Source: Roseomonas sp. E05 (GTDB lineage: Bacteria; Pseudomonadota; Alphaproteobacteria; Acetobacterales; Acetobacteraceae). From it: a DNA stretch of 64,000 nt. A program made the translations under genes and the position numbers. Positions 10,177 through 18,517 of the stretch are shown here, piece by piece. The stretch lies in NCBI RefSeq assembly GCF_030063475.1, contig NZ_JASIRT010000003.1, forward strand, positions 186,001 to 250,000, read 5' to 3'. Position 1 is the stretch's first letter, and the number at the start of each line of letters is the position of its first letter. Under the pieces are notes generated by a model. The model did no database searches. It was not told where the DNA came from and saw nothing but the letters and a program-made list of their open reading frames with translations.

Positions 10177-10313
10177 GCTCAGCTCTCCCTTTTCGCGGCG
10201 GCTTCACCCGGTTGACCGGGTGCCGTTGGTCCGGCGTGTTTCCCTGGAAGGGCGTCCGCCCCTCCTCTCCGGCGGCCTTCTGACGAGGCCCTGACCGGAA
10301 GCGACTTGAAAGA

Positions 10314-10330
10314 TGATATATCGGATATCA
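10314..10330. promoter_or_regulatory. Candidate GntR operator, TGATAT-N5-ATATCA
   Basis: An inverted repeat TGATAT (10314-10319) and ATATCA (10325-10330) that shares TGATATATC with the palindrome at 6021. It lies in the gap between the family 5 binding-protein gene and the amidase, 57 bases upstream of the amidase start, an AT-rich island in GC-rich surroundings. Confidence 0.45.
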
Positions 10331-10387
10331 GGCTGCTCCCCGCGTCAAGCGCTGCCGACCCGGACGGCGCAGATTCAAGGAGGCTTC

Positions 10388-11830
10388 ATGTCCGAGACCG
10401 AACTGCTGCGCATGACGGCGCAGCGCGCCGCCGGCCTGATCCGTGCCCGCCGGCTCTCCCCTGTCGAGTACATGCAGGCCGTGCTTTCCGCCGCCCGCGC
10501 CGCGCAGCCGCACCTGAACGCCTTCGCCGCGCTGGCGGAGGAGGCGGCGCTGGAAGGCGCCCGCCAGGCCGAGGCGGCGGTGATGCAGGGCGCCCCGCTC
10601 GGCCCGCTGCACGGCGTGCCCGTCAGCATCAAGGACCAGGTGGACGTCGCCGGCCTGACCACCGGGCATGGCTCGGCCATCTTTGCCGGGCAGCCGCCGG
10701 CGGCGGCGGACGACGTGCTGGTGCAGCGGCTGCGCGCGGCGGGCGCCATCGTCTTCGCCAAGACCCACATGCCGGAATTCGGGCACAAGGGCCTCACCGA
10801 CGGCCCGGCCTTCGGCATCACGCCCAACCCCTGGAACCTCTCGCGCACCTCCGGCGGCTCCAGCGGCGGCGCGGCGGCGGCGGTGGCGGCGGGCGTCGGG
10901 CCGATCGCGCTCGGTACGGATGGCGCGGGATCGGTGCGCATTCCGGCGGCCTGCTGCGGCATCGTCGGGCTGAAGCCGACGCTGGGCACCGTGCCCTGGC
11001 AGTCGGCGGCGGATGCCTTCGCCAACTACACCTATGCCGGGCCGATGGCGCGCAGCATCGGCGACGCGGCGGTGATGTTCGCCGCCATGGCCGGCCCGAG
11101 CGAGCGCGACCCCTGGACCATGGCGGCCCCGCAGGCGCCCCGGCTGAACCCGGCGCTGGTCGGCAACGACCTCTCCGGCCTGCGCATCGGCTTCATCGAG
11201 CGCGCCGCCAACCCGCGCCTCGCCGCCGACATGGCGGAGAACACGCGGGCCATGCTCGCCGTGCTGGAGGCGCAGGGTGCCAGGGTCGAGCCGGTGACGG
11301 AGGCGATCGACTGGATCGAGTTCCCCGGCCGCATCATGTACCAGGCCAATTTCGCCGTCGCGATGGCGAAGCACCTGCCGGACTGGCGGGAGAAGATGGA
11401 CCCCACGCTGCTCGCCTTCATGGAGCGCGGGGACGGCTTCTCGCTGCACGCCTTCCGCCAGGCGCAGTTCGCCCGCACGCGGCTGTTCCGCGCCATCCAG
11501 GCGCTGTTCGACCGCTACGACCTGCTGGTGACGCCGACCCTCAGCCGCACCGCCCTGCCGGCCGATTTCGACGCCGCCAATGACGAGGTGGAGGTCGAGG
11601 GCGAGCGCTGCGGCATCACCCGCCAGGGCTGGAGCAGCTACGTCTATCCCTTCAACCTGACCGGCCATCCGGCGCTGACGGTGCCCTCCGGCTTTGACGC
11701 GGACGGGCTGCCGACCGCGGTGCAGCTGGTCGGCCGCTGGGGCGCGGATCTCGACCTGCTGCGCCTCGGCGGCGTGCTGGAGGCGGCGCGGCCCTGGGCG
11801 GCCGCCTGGCCGCAGGCCGCCGTCGCCTGA
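10388..11830 (+). CDS. Amidase-signature family amidase
   Basis: A 480-residue serine amidase. All three members of the Ser-cisSer-Lys triad are visible: Lys in LHGVPVSIKDQVDVAG, cis-Ser in RTSGGSSGGAAAAVAAG and nucleophile Ser in GTDGAGSVRIPAACCGI. Enzymes of this family hydrolyse small amides to acid plus ammonia. The start is ATG 10388 (MSETELLRMT), five bases after AAGGAGG; the frame continues upstream to 10313 but without such a site. It is transcribed away from the binding-protein gene and has a GntR-like palindrome before it. With the DMF-amidase-like and penicillin-acylase genes it is the third amide hydrolase within 12 kb. Confidence 0.92.
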   Translation: MSETELLRMTAQRAAGLIRARRLSPVEYMQAVLSAARAAQPHLNAFAALAEEAALEGARQAEAAVMQGAPLGPLHGVPVSIKDQVDVAGLTTGHGSAIFAGQPPAAADDVLVQRLRAAGAIVFAKTHMPEFGHKGLTDGPAFGITPNPWNLSRTSGGSSGGAAAAVAAGVGPIALGTDGAGSVRIPAACCGIVGLKPTLGTVPWQSAADAFANYTYAGPMARSIGDAAVMFAAMAGPSERDPWTMAAPQAPRLNPALVGNDLSGLRIGFIERAANPRLAADMAENTRAMLAVLEAQGARVEPVTEAIDWIEFPGRIMYQANFAVAMAKHLPDWREKMDPTLLAFMERGDGFSLHAFRQAQFARTRLFRAIQALFDRYDLLVTPTLSRTALPADFDAANDEVEVEGERCGITRQGWSSYVYPFNLTGHPALTVPSGFDADGLPTAVQLVGRWGADLDLLRLGGVLEAARPWAAAWPQAAVA

Positions 11831-11857
11831 GGCCCTTGTCGTTTGAGGGTGGGGGCG

Positions 11858-12664
11858 TCACCGCGTGGCGGTGGCGCTCCGCTCGCGCGCCTGGCGCACC
11901 GCCCATTCGATGACCAGCGCCAGGCAGGTGACGCCGATCAGCAGGCTGCTGACCGCGGCGATGGTCGGCTCCACCTCCAGCATCAGGCTGTTCCAGATCC
12001 GCACCGGCAGCGTCTCGGCGCGGATGCCGGCGAGGAAGAGCGAGATCACCAGCTCGTCGAAGGAGGTGAGGAAGGAGAACAGCATCGCCGAGATCAGGCC
12101 GGGCAGCGCCAGCGGCAGCACCACGCGGCGGAACACCCCCATGCGCGAGCAGCCGAAGATCATCGCCGCGCGCTCCAGGTTGGGGTCCACCGTCTTCAGC
12201 GCCGATTGCAGGATGACCAGCACCACGGGCAGCGCGACGACGCTGTGCGCCACCGCGATCCAGGGGCGGACGCCGATCAGCCCGAAGCGCGCGGAGAGGA
12301 AGTACATGGCGATGGCCGTCACCACATGCGGCACGATCAGCGGCATCAGCAGCAGCGCGGTGATGACGCGGCGGAAGCTGAAATGGCCGCGCGCCATGGC
12401 ATAGGCGGCGAGGAAGCCGAGCGCGGTGGCGAGCAGGCATGTCATCGCCGCCACCAGGAAGGAGTTCCACAGCGCCGACAGCCAGCGCGGGTCGCCGAGG
12501 AAGCGGGCGTACCAGCGCAGCGAGAGGCTGTCGGGCGGGAATTTCAGGTAGCCGTCGCCGCTGAAGGAGGCGATGACGACAATGGCGATCGGCGCCAGCA
12601 TCGCCGCGCAGAGCAGCACGACGAGCAGGCGGATGGCGGCGAGGCGCAGGATGGAGCCGGTCAT
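11858..12664 (-). CDS. ABC transporter permease, PotC type (importer 2)
   Basis: A 268-residue six-helix permease. I start it at ATG 12664 (MTGSILRLAAIRLLVVLLCA), which overlaps the preceding permease stop (ATGA); a longer frame reading upstream is a shadow of that gene. The EAA loop is LERAAMIFGCSRMGVFRRVV followed by LPLALPGL. It is the last gene of the minus-strand importer 2 operon and ends 28 bases from the convergent amidase. Confidence 0.9.
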   Translation of the reverse strand: MTGSILRLAAIRLLVVLLCAAMLAPIAIVVIASFSGDGYLKFPPDSLSLRWYARFLGDPRWLSALWNSFLVAAMTCLLATALGFLAAYAMARGHFSFRRVITALLLMPLIVPHVVTAIAMYFLSARFGLIGVRPWIAVAHSVVALPVVLVILQSALKTVDPNLERAAMIFGCSRMGVFRRVVLPLALPGLISAMLFSFLTSFDELVISLFLAGIRAETLPVRIWNSLMLEVEPTIAAVSSLLIGVTCLALVIEWAVRQARERSATATR

Positions 12665-13503
12665 CGCGCGAAGCCCTCCTCGGTGCGGTCGGCGAAGCGG
12701 GCATAGACGGCGTAGAGCAGCAGGGTGATGGCCAGCAGCACGATGGTCATCAGCGCCGCCACCGGCCAGTTCTGCGACAGCTCGATCTCGCGCTCGATCA
12801 GCATGGCCATCATGATGTCGCCCGGGCCGCCCATCAGCGCCGGCGTGATGAAGAAGCCGAGCGCCAGGATGAAGACGATCAGCGCGCCCGCCGTGACGCC
12901 ATGCAGGGTGAGCGGCAGGAAGACCTTGGCGAAGACCGTGAACGGCCCGGCGCCCATGCCCTCGGCCGCCTGCAGCAGCCGCGGGTCCACCGCCTTCATC
13001 GCGGCGTAGAGGGTCAGCACCATGTAGGGCAGCAGCACATAGGTCATGCCGATGATGACGCCGGTGCGGTTGTAGAGCAGGTCCACCGGCTCGGCGGCGA
13101 GACCAAGGCCGAGCAGCACCTGGTTGATCAGCCCGTTGCGCCCGAGGATCACCATCCAGGCATAGGTGCGGACGATGACGCTGGTGAAATAGGGAATGAC
13201 GATGCAGATCAGCACCAGCGAGAAGGCGAAGCCCCGCGCGCGGGAGAGCGCGTAGGAGAGCGGATAGCCGATCACCAGCACCATCAGCGTCACCGTCAGC
13301 GCGATGCCGTTGGTGTTGAGGATGGCGCCGAGGATGGCGCGCGAGCCCAGCACCGCCTTCGCCTCCAGCCAGACCTCGCCGGCGCTGCCCAGCTCGGCCA
13401 GCGATTCGCTGATGAACCAGCCGATCGGCGTGATGAAGAGCAGCAGCAGCAGCGCCAGGGCGGGCGCGATCAGCGCCCATTTCGCGAAATGGCGGAGCGG
13501 CAT
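12661..13503 (-). CDS. ABC transporter permease, PotB type (importer 2)
   Basis: A 280-residue inner-membrane permease with six helices, beginning WALIAPALALLLLLFITPIG. The motif RLLQAAEGMGAGPFTVFAKV followed by LPLTLHGV is the ATPase-docking loop. It starts with ATG four bases after the ATPase stop and overlaps the following permease gene by four bases. It should pair with the PotC-type protein just downstream. Confidence 0.9.
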   Translation of the reverse strand: MPLRHFAKWALIAPALALLLLLFITPIGWFISESLAELGSAGEVWLEAKAVLGSRAILGAILNTNGIALTVTLMVLVIGYPLSYALSRARGFAFSLVLICIVIPYFTSVIVRTYAWMVILGRNGLINQVLLGLGLAAEPVDLLYNRTGVIIGMTYVLLPYMVLTLYAAMKAVDPRLLQAAEGMGAGPFTVFAKVFLPLTLHGVTAGALIVFILALGFFITPALMGGPGDIMMAMLIEREIELSQNWPVAALMTIVLLAITLLLYAVYARFADRTEEGFAR

Positions 13504-13507
13504 GGGC

Positions 13508-14578
13508 TCACGCCTCCAGCAGGATGGCGTCGGCGGAATGCCAGCCCAGCCGCACCGGCTCGCCGGGCTGCCGCAGCACGGTGCCGGAGGCGTTGGTCGC
13601 GTCGCAGAGCACCACCGCGCCCTCCGCCAGCGTCACCTCGTAGCGCACCACATTGCCGAGGAAGGCGGTGTGCCGCACGGTGCCGGAAACCTGGTTGGCG
13701 GCGGGCGCGGCGCCCTCCGGCAGCAGGCTCACCTTCTCCGGCCGTACGAAGACCTGCCCTTCGGCCAGCTCCGGCCGGGCGACGGCGACCTCGAAGCGCG
13801 CATCGCCGGCGCCGCGCAGGGCGCCATCCCGTCGCCGCGCCGGGATCAGGTTCGCCTCGCCCAGGAACTTCGCCACGAAGGCGCTCTCCGGGCGCTCATA
13901 GACCTCGCGCGGCGGCCCCATCTGCGCGATGCGGCCGCGGTCCATGATGGCGATGCGGTCCGACATGGTCAGCGCCTCCTCCTGATCATGGGTGACGTAG
14001 ACCACGGTCATGCCGAGGCGGCGCGAGATCTCCTTGATCTCCACCTGCATGTGGTAGCGCAGGTTCTTGTCCAGCGCGCCGAGCGGCTCGTCCATCAGCA
14101 CCACGCGCGGCTGGCCGACGATGGCGCGCGCCAGCGCCACGCGTTGCTGCTGCCCGCCGGAGAGCTGGCGGGCGAAGCGCTTCTCAAAGCCGGTCAGCTT
14201 CACCATGGCGAGCGCCTCGGCCACCCGCTGCGCGATCTCGGGCTTCGGCAGCTTCCGCACGGTCAGCGGGAAGGCGACGTTCCCGAACACGTCGAGATGC
14301 GGGAAGATGGCATAGTTCTGGAACACCATGCCGAGGCCGCGGGCGCGTGGCGGTGCCCGCGTCGCGTCCTTGCCGTCGATATGGATGCTGCCCTGGCTCG
14401 GCAGGGTGAAGCCGGCGATCATGGAGAGGGTGGTGGTCTTGCCGCTGCCCGAGGGGCCGAGCAGCGTGAAGAACTCGCCCTGCGGGATGGCCAGGGAAAT
14501 CTCCCTGACCACCGTCTCCGCTCCGTAGGTCTTGCTCACCCGCTCCAGGCGGACGCCCGTGAAACCCTCCGCCCTCAT
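13508..14578 (-). CDS. ABC transporter ATP-binding protein, PotA type (importer 2)
   Basis: A 356-residue ATPase: Walker A GPSGSGKTT, VFQNYAIFPH Q-loop, LSGGQQQRVALARA signature, VVLMDEPLGALD Walker B, VTHDQEEAL H-loop, and a C-terminal TOBE region containing FVRPEKVSLLPEG. The start is ATG 14578 (MRAEGFTGVRLERVSKTYG), overlapping the binding-protein stop (ATGA); the 19 codons further upstream belong to that gene. It energises the permease pair encoded downstream. Confidence 0.93.
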   Translation of the reverse strand: MRAEGFTGVRLERVSKTYGAETVVREISLAIPQGEFFTLLGPSGSGKTTTLSMIAGFTLPSQGSIHIDGKDATRAPPRARGLGMVFQNYAIFPHLDVFGNVAFPLTVRKLPKPEIAQRVAEALAMVKLTGFEKRFARQLSGGQQQRVALARAIVGQPRVVLMDEPLGALDKNLRYHMQVEIKEISRRLGMTVVYVTHDQEEALTMSDRIAIMDRGRIAQMGPPREVYERPESAFVAKFLGEANLIPARRRDGALRGAGDARFEVAVARPELAEGQVFVRPEKVSLLPEGAAPAANQVSGTVRHTAFLGNVVRYEVTLAEGAVVLCDATNASGTVLRQPGEPVRLGWHSADAILLEA

Positions 14579-15651
14579 CCGAGGATCCAGCGGGACCAGG
14601 CGCGGTTCACCTTGTCGCGGTTCGATTCCCACCACTCGACGTTGCGCATGAAGCCGATTTCCTTCGAGCGCGGGCTGCCGGGCATGCGCTCCACCTGATC
14701 GGCCGGCAGCATGCCGAAGGCCTTCTGGTTGGTCGGGCCGTATTGCAGGTCCTTGGCGTACTTGGCCTGCACCGCGGGCTGCATCATGAAGTCGATCAGC
14801 TTCTGCGCATTGGCCTTGTTGGGCGAGCCCTTGAACACGCCGAGCGCCTGCACCTGGATCATGTTGCCGGTCCAGTCGAAGCCGAGCGGGGCGCCCTTGT
14901 CGATCAACGTCTGCAGGCGGCCGTTCCAGATCGAGCCCAGCACCACCTCCTTGTCGGAGAGCATCTGCGCCGAGAGCGCGCCGGTGTCCCAGAACTTGCG
15001 GATCTGCGGCCGGATGCGGGAGAGCGACTTGAAGGCGCGGTCCACGTCCAGCGGGTAGATCTGGTCGCGCGGCACGCCGTCGGCAATCAGCGCGAATTCG
15101 AGGTCAGGCGCGCTGGTGGCCATGTCCGCCAGCATGCGCGGGCCGGGGAACTTCTCCGCGTCCCAGAACTCGGCCCAGCCCTTCGGGTGCTTGCCGTCGG
15201 GGAAGCTCTCCTTGTTGTAGGCGAGCACGGTGGCATAGACGAAGTTCGCCACCCGGGTCTCGCTGCGGTACTCGGCGCCGACATCCTCGGGCTTGGTCCA
15301 TTTCCAGCTGCCATAGTCCACCGGATCGAGCGCGCCCATGCGGCCGAGTGTCACCAGCGGGCCGTCGCCGGTGTCGATCAGGTCCAGCTCGACGTTGTTC
15401 GCCTTGAACATGGCAAGCAGCTTGGCGACCGTCGCGGCCACCGGCATCACGGTGATGCCGGTTTCCTGGGTGAAGGGGTCATAGACGTGGCGGCGCATGA
15501 TGTCGTCATAGGCGCCGCCCGGCGTGCGCACGATCACCTGGCCGGCCGCGCGGGCGGGGCCGGTGATGACGAAGGGGGCGGCGAGGGCGGCGCCGCTGAG
15601 CGTCAGGAAACGGCGCCGGGAGGGCACCCATAGGCGGTGTTCGGTTCGCAT
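14575..15651 (-). CDS. ABC transporter substrate-binding protein, PotD type (importer 2)
   Basis: A 358-residue periplasmic protein. The N-terminus contains SRRRFLTLSGAALAAPFVI, a good twin-arginine signal with the RRxFL core. I start it at ATG 15651, preceded by AGGGAG at about eight bases. The mature protein has family 1 blocks (KFPGPRMLADMATSAPDLEF, GSPNKANAQKLIDFMMQPAV). It follows the DadA-like gene by about 70 bases and leads the transporter half of the operon. The ligand is presumably the substrate of the oxidases and the M24 enzyme encoded upstream. Confidence 0.9.
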   Translation of the reverse strand: MRTEHRLWVPSRRRFLTLSGAALAAPFVITGPARAAGQVIVRTPGGAYDDIMRRHVYDPFTQETGITVMPVAATVAKLLAMFKANNVELDLIDTGDGPLVTLGRMGALDPVDYGSWKWTKPEDVGAEYRSETRVANFVYATVLAYNKESFPDGKHPKGWAEFWDAEKFPGPRMLADMATSAPDLEFALIADGVPRDQIYPLDVDRAFKSLSRIRPQIRKFWDTGALSAQMLSDKEVVLGSIWNGRLQTLIDKGAPLGFDWTGNMIQVQALGVFKGSPNKANAQKLIDFMMQPAVQAKYAKDLQYGPTNQKAFGMLPADQVERMPGSPRSKEIGFMRNVEWWESNRDKVNRAWSRWILG

Positions 15652-15721
15652 GTCGAAGCTCCCTGGTATTGCTGTGCTGCAAGGCGAAGTCGCGCGTGGC
15701 GCCCGCGCCCGGTCTCGTTGG

Positions 15722-16984
15722 TCAGAACCGGGTTGCGGAATAGGGGGCCGGGTCGATCGCAGCGGGCCGGCCGGCGGCAAGCTGCGCCACCAGCTTGCCG
15801 CTGGGCGGCCCGCCCGTCATGCCGAAATGGCTGTGGCCGAAGCAGAGGAACAGGCCGGGATGCCCCGGCGCCGGGCCGAGCACGGGCAGGCTGTCCGGCG
15901 TCGAGGGGCGATGGCCCATCCAGAGCACCGGCTCGCCGGTCTGCAGCTCGGGGAAGAGCCGCTTCGCGTGCTCGTGCAGGATCTTCGCGCGCCGCTCGTC
16001 CGGTGCGGCGTCGAGCCCCGCGATCTCCACCGTGCCGGCGACGCGGATGCCGTGCTCCATCGGCGTCATGCCGAAGCTGCGGCTCTTGTGCAGGATCGGG
16101 AAGCGCAGGCTGATGGAGGGCGAGGGCAGCATGGCGTGGTAGCCGCGCTCGGTCTCCAGCGGCACCGTCACGCCCAGCGGCTCCAGCAACTGCCCGGACC
16201 AGGCGCCGCCGGCCAGGATCACCTTGTCTGCCCGGTGGTTGCCGGTGTTGGTGAAGACCATCCAGCGCCCGCCTTCCTCGGGGATCAGCTTCAGGGCGCG
16301 CTCGGCCAGCACCGTGCCGCCCTCGGCACGGAACATGTCCGCGAGTGTGCGGATCAGGCGGGGCGGGCTGACGGTGTGCCCGTTGCCGGGGATCAGCACG
16401 CCGCGCACCACGTCCCGCGCGAGGCCGGGAAACATCTGCCGCAGGTCGTCCGCGCCCAGCTCCTCGCTGCGGATGCCATGCGCCTCACGCAGGCTCCGCT
16501 CGATCCGGCCGGTGACGGTTTCCGTCGCGGAATCCCACATCTGCACCTGGCCGCCCTGGCGGATCAGGTCGCGGAAGGCGGCCTCGCCCAGCAGGTCCTT
16601 CCAGTCCTGGAAGGCATTGGCGTGCAGGGCCCGCATGGCCTGCGCGATCTCTCGCACCCGGTCCATGCGGCCGGCGCGGACCCACTTCATCAGCCAGGGC
16701 ATGGCCTTCGGCATGTAGGCCGGGCGCACCGAGAGTGGGCCGAGCGGGTCGTTCAGCCAGCGCGGCACCTGCCGCAGCATGCCGGGCAGGGCGATCGGCA
16801 CCACCGTGTCGGCCGAGATCAGCCCGGCATTGCCGAAGGAGGCGCCGCCGGGCGAGGGCAGCGGGTCGATCAGCGTGACCGCATGGCCCAGGCGCAACAG
16901 GTTCAGCGCGGCGGAAAGCCCCGCCACGCCGCCGCCCACCACAATGCCTGTGGGGGGGCCGCTCGGACCCGCCGCGGCACTCAC
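15722..16984 (-). CDS. FAD-dependent amino acid dehydrogenase, DadA-like
   Basis: A 420-residue DAO-fold flavoprotein. The N-terminal Rossmann motif is GIVVGGGVAGLSAALNLLRL, the DadA-like GGASFGNAGLISADTVVPIA follows, and the C-terminal FAD block is MGHRPSTPDSLPVLGPAPGH with GHSHFGMTGGPPSGKLVAQL. Family members oxidise D-amino acids, D-hydroxyproline or related secondary amines and pass electrons to the respiratory chain. It begins with GTG 16984, eight bases after GGGAG and just beyond the RidA stop. It is one of two FAD oxidases in this operon, so two oxidation steps, or two N-substituents, may be handled. Confidence 0.88.
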   Translation of the reverse strand: MSAAAGPSGPPTGIVVGGGVAGLSAALNLLRLGHAVTLIDPLPSPGGASFGNAGLISADTVVPIALPGMLRQVPRWLNDPLGPLSVRPAYMPKAMPWLMKWVRAGRMDRVREIAQAMRALHANAFQDWKDLLGEAAFRDLIRQGGQVQMWDSATETVTGRIERSLREAHGIRSEELGADDLRQMFPGLARDVVRGVLIPGNGHTVSPPRLIRTLADMFRAEGGTVLAERALKLIPEEGGRWMVFTNTGNHRADKVILAGGAWSGQLLEPLGVTVPLETERGYHAMLPSPSISLRFPILHKSRSFGMTPMEHGIRVAGTVEIAGLDAAPDERRAKILHEHAKRLFPELQTGEPVLWMGHRPSTPDSLPVLGPAPGHPGLFLCFGHSHFGMTGGPPSGKLVAQLAAGRPAAIDPAPYSATRF

Positions 16985-16985
16985 C

Positions 16986-17369
16986 TCACGCGGCTCCCAG
17001 ATGCGCGGTGGCGACCATCTCGATGCGCATGCCCGGCGCCAGCAGCTCCTTCACCACCACCGTGGCGCGGCAGGGGAAGGGCTCGGTGAAGACCTCGCGC
17101 CAGACGGCGTTCATCGCCGCCGCGTCGGCGCCGTCCACCAGATACACCTGCAGCATCATGACGTCGGCCAGCGAGCCGCCGCAGCCCTCCATGGTGATGC
17201 GCAGGTTGTCCAGCGTGCGGCGCGTCTGCACGGTGATGTCGCCCTGGACGATCTCGCCGGTGGCGGGGTCCTTCGGGATCTGCGCGGTGATCACCAGCGG
17301 CCCCTTGCGGACCACGCCGGAAATCGGCCCCTTGGAGGCGACCAGGCCGGTCTTGACGGCTTCGAACAT
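16986..17369 (-). CDS. RidA family protein (enamine/imine deaminase-like)
   Basis: A 127-residue RidA/YjgF/UK114-family protein. Conserved features include the ITAQIPKDPATGEIVQGDIT stretch, QTRRTLDNLRITMEGCGGSL and the C-terminal Arg/Glu region (PCRATVVVKELLAPGMRIEM), with RAT the family's catalytic Arg position. RidA hydrolyses reactive 2-aminoacrylate-type enamines and imines released by PLP enzymes or FAD amino acid oxidases. Its place between the M24 gene and a DadA-like dehydrogenase fits clean-up of an imine intermediate. The gene starts at ATG 17369, right after the M24 stop. Confidence 0.9.
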   Translation of the reverse strand: MFEAVKTGLVASKGPISGVVRKGPLVITAQIPKDPATGEIVQGDITVQTRRTLDNLRITMEGCGGSLADVMMLQVYLVDGADAAAMNAVWREVFTEPFPCRATVVVKELLAPGMRIEMVATAHLGAA

Positions 17370-17371
17370 GT

Positions 17372-18517
17372 TCAGTTCCCGATCTCGTTGACAATGAGGC
17401 CGCGCGGGAAGCGGGTCAGCAGCTCCGGCCCGTCCTCGCGCACCAAGACGGTCTCGCTGATCGAGGCGCCACCGGCCGAGGCGTAGATGTGGAAGACCAT
17501 GCCGGCCTCGACGGTCCAGTCGGCGCCGGGATGCAGGATGCGGGTGAAGTCGCTGGTGCGCGGCGTCTGCGGCGCGTAGAGGCCGAGCGTGTAGCCGGTG
17601 ATGTTGTCGTATCCCGGGCGCAGGCCGGAGCGGATGACGCCCTCGCGCAGGATGGCGTCCACGTCATGCGCGCGGGCGCCGGGGCGCAGCGCGGCGATCT
17701 GCTCGTCCTGCAACGCGATCAGCGTCTCGGCGGCGGCGGCCAGCGCGGGGGTGGGCGGGCCGAGCGTGACGCAGCGCATGATGCGCGCGCTGTAGCCGGC
17801 GATGCGCGGCGTCAGCTCGATATGCACCACGTCGCCCCGGGAGAGCGGCGCGTCGCTGAGATGGCCGTGCAGGAAGTCCCAGCCCGAGCCGGCGCTGATC
17901 GGCCCGGCCGGGCTGGGGTCGGCGCCCAGCTCGACATAGGTGGAGACCGCGATGCGCGCGGCGTCGCGCTGCGTGCCGCCGGGCACGCAGGCCGCCGCCG
18001 CCCGGCGCAGCGCCTCATCGGCCACCGCGGCGCTGCGGCGCAGGATGGCGATCTCGGCGGGCGACTTGATCAGCCGCAACTCGTTCACCACCGGGCCGAT
18101 ATCGACCAGCTCGGCCTCCGGCAGTGCCGCCTTCAGCTGCGCGAAGCGGCGGACGGACATGGCATAGGAGTTGAAGTCGAGGCCGATCCGCGCGCCCGAC
18201 AGGCCGCGGCCGGCGAGGGCGGATGCCAGGGCCGGCATCGGGTCCTCCCAGTCGCGGTAGGTCGGGATGTCCTTGATCCAGGTGCGCTGGCGGCAGGGCG
18301 CGGCGTCGAGCGCGCGGATCAGGAAGAAGGGCTCGGCATCCAGCGGCACCACCACGCAGCGCCAGCGGTTGAGGGAGCTGCCATAGCCGGAGATCCAGGT
18401 CATCGCCTCGATCTCGTCGAGCAGCGCCACCTCGACGCCGGCAGCCTCCATGCGGTGGCGCAGCGCGGCAAGGCGGTCGGCGTATTCCTTCGCCGGGAAC
18501 AGCACGTCTTCCGTCAT
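17372..18517 (-). CDS. M24-fold hydrolase lacking most metal ligands (creatinase/ectoine-hydrolase type)
   Basis: A 381-residue protein with an N-terminal creatinase-like domain (about 1-145) and a pita-bread M24 domain. Of the five usual metal ligands, four are changed: Glu234 for the first Asp (VVHIELTPRIAGYS), Ala244 for the second Asp (GYSARIMRC), Tyr309 for His (ITGYTLGL) and Tyr345 for Glu (GMVFHIYASAG). Only Glu355 remains. Creatinase and ectoine hydrolase (EutD/DoeA) are M24 relatives that work without metals, and His217/His219 (FLHGHLSD) sit where creatinase has its catalytic His. It is probably a C-N hydrolase rather than a metallopeptidase; the substrate is unknown. The start at 18517 overlaps the oxidase stop. 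Confidence 0.78.
   Translation of the reverse strand: MTEDVLFPAKEYADRLAALRHRMEAAGVEVALLDEIEAMTWISGYGSSLNRWRCVVVPLDAEPFFLIRALDAAPCRQRTWIKDIPTYRDWEDPMPALASALAGRGLSGARIGLDFNSYAMSVRRFAQLKAALPEAELVDIGPVVNELRLIKSPAEIAILRRSAAVADEALRRAAAACVPGGTQRDAARIAVSTYVELGADPSPAGPISAGSGWDFLHGHLSDAPLSRGDVVHIELTPRIAGYSARIMRCVTLGPPTPALAAAAETLIALQDEQIAALRPGARAHDVDAILREGVIRSGLRPGYDNITGYTLGLYAPQTPRTSDFTRILHPGADWTVEAGMVFHIYASAGGASISETVLVREDGPELLTRFPRGLIVNEIGN

Noticed and set aside
18514-18517. Frameshift or fusion of the DAO oxidase and M24 genes, suggested by one long reading frame across 17372-19474
   Set aside because: The long frame reads the oxidase region out of phase. The two genes overlap by ATGA, and each is complete in its own frame.
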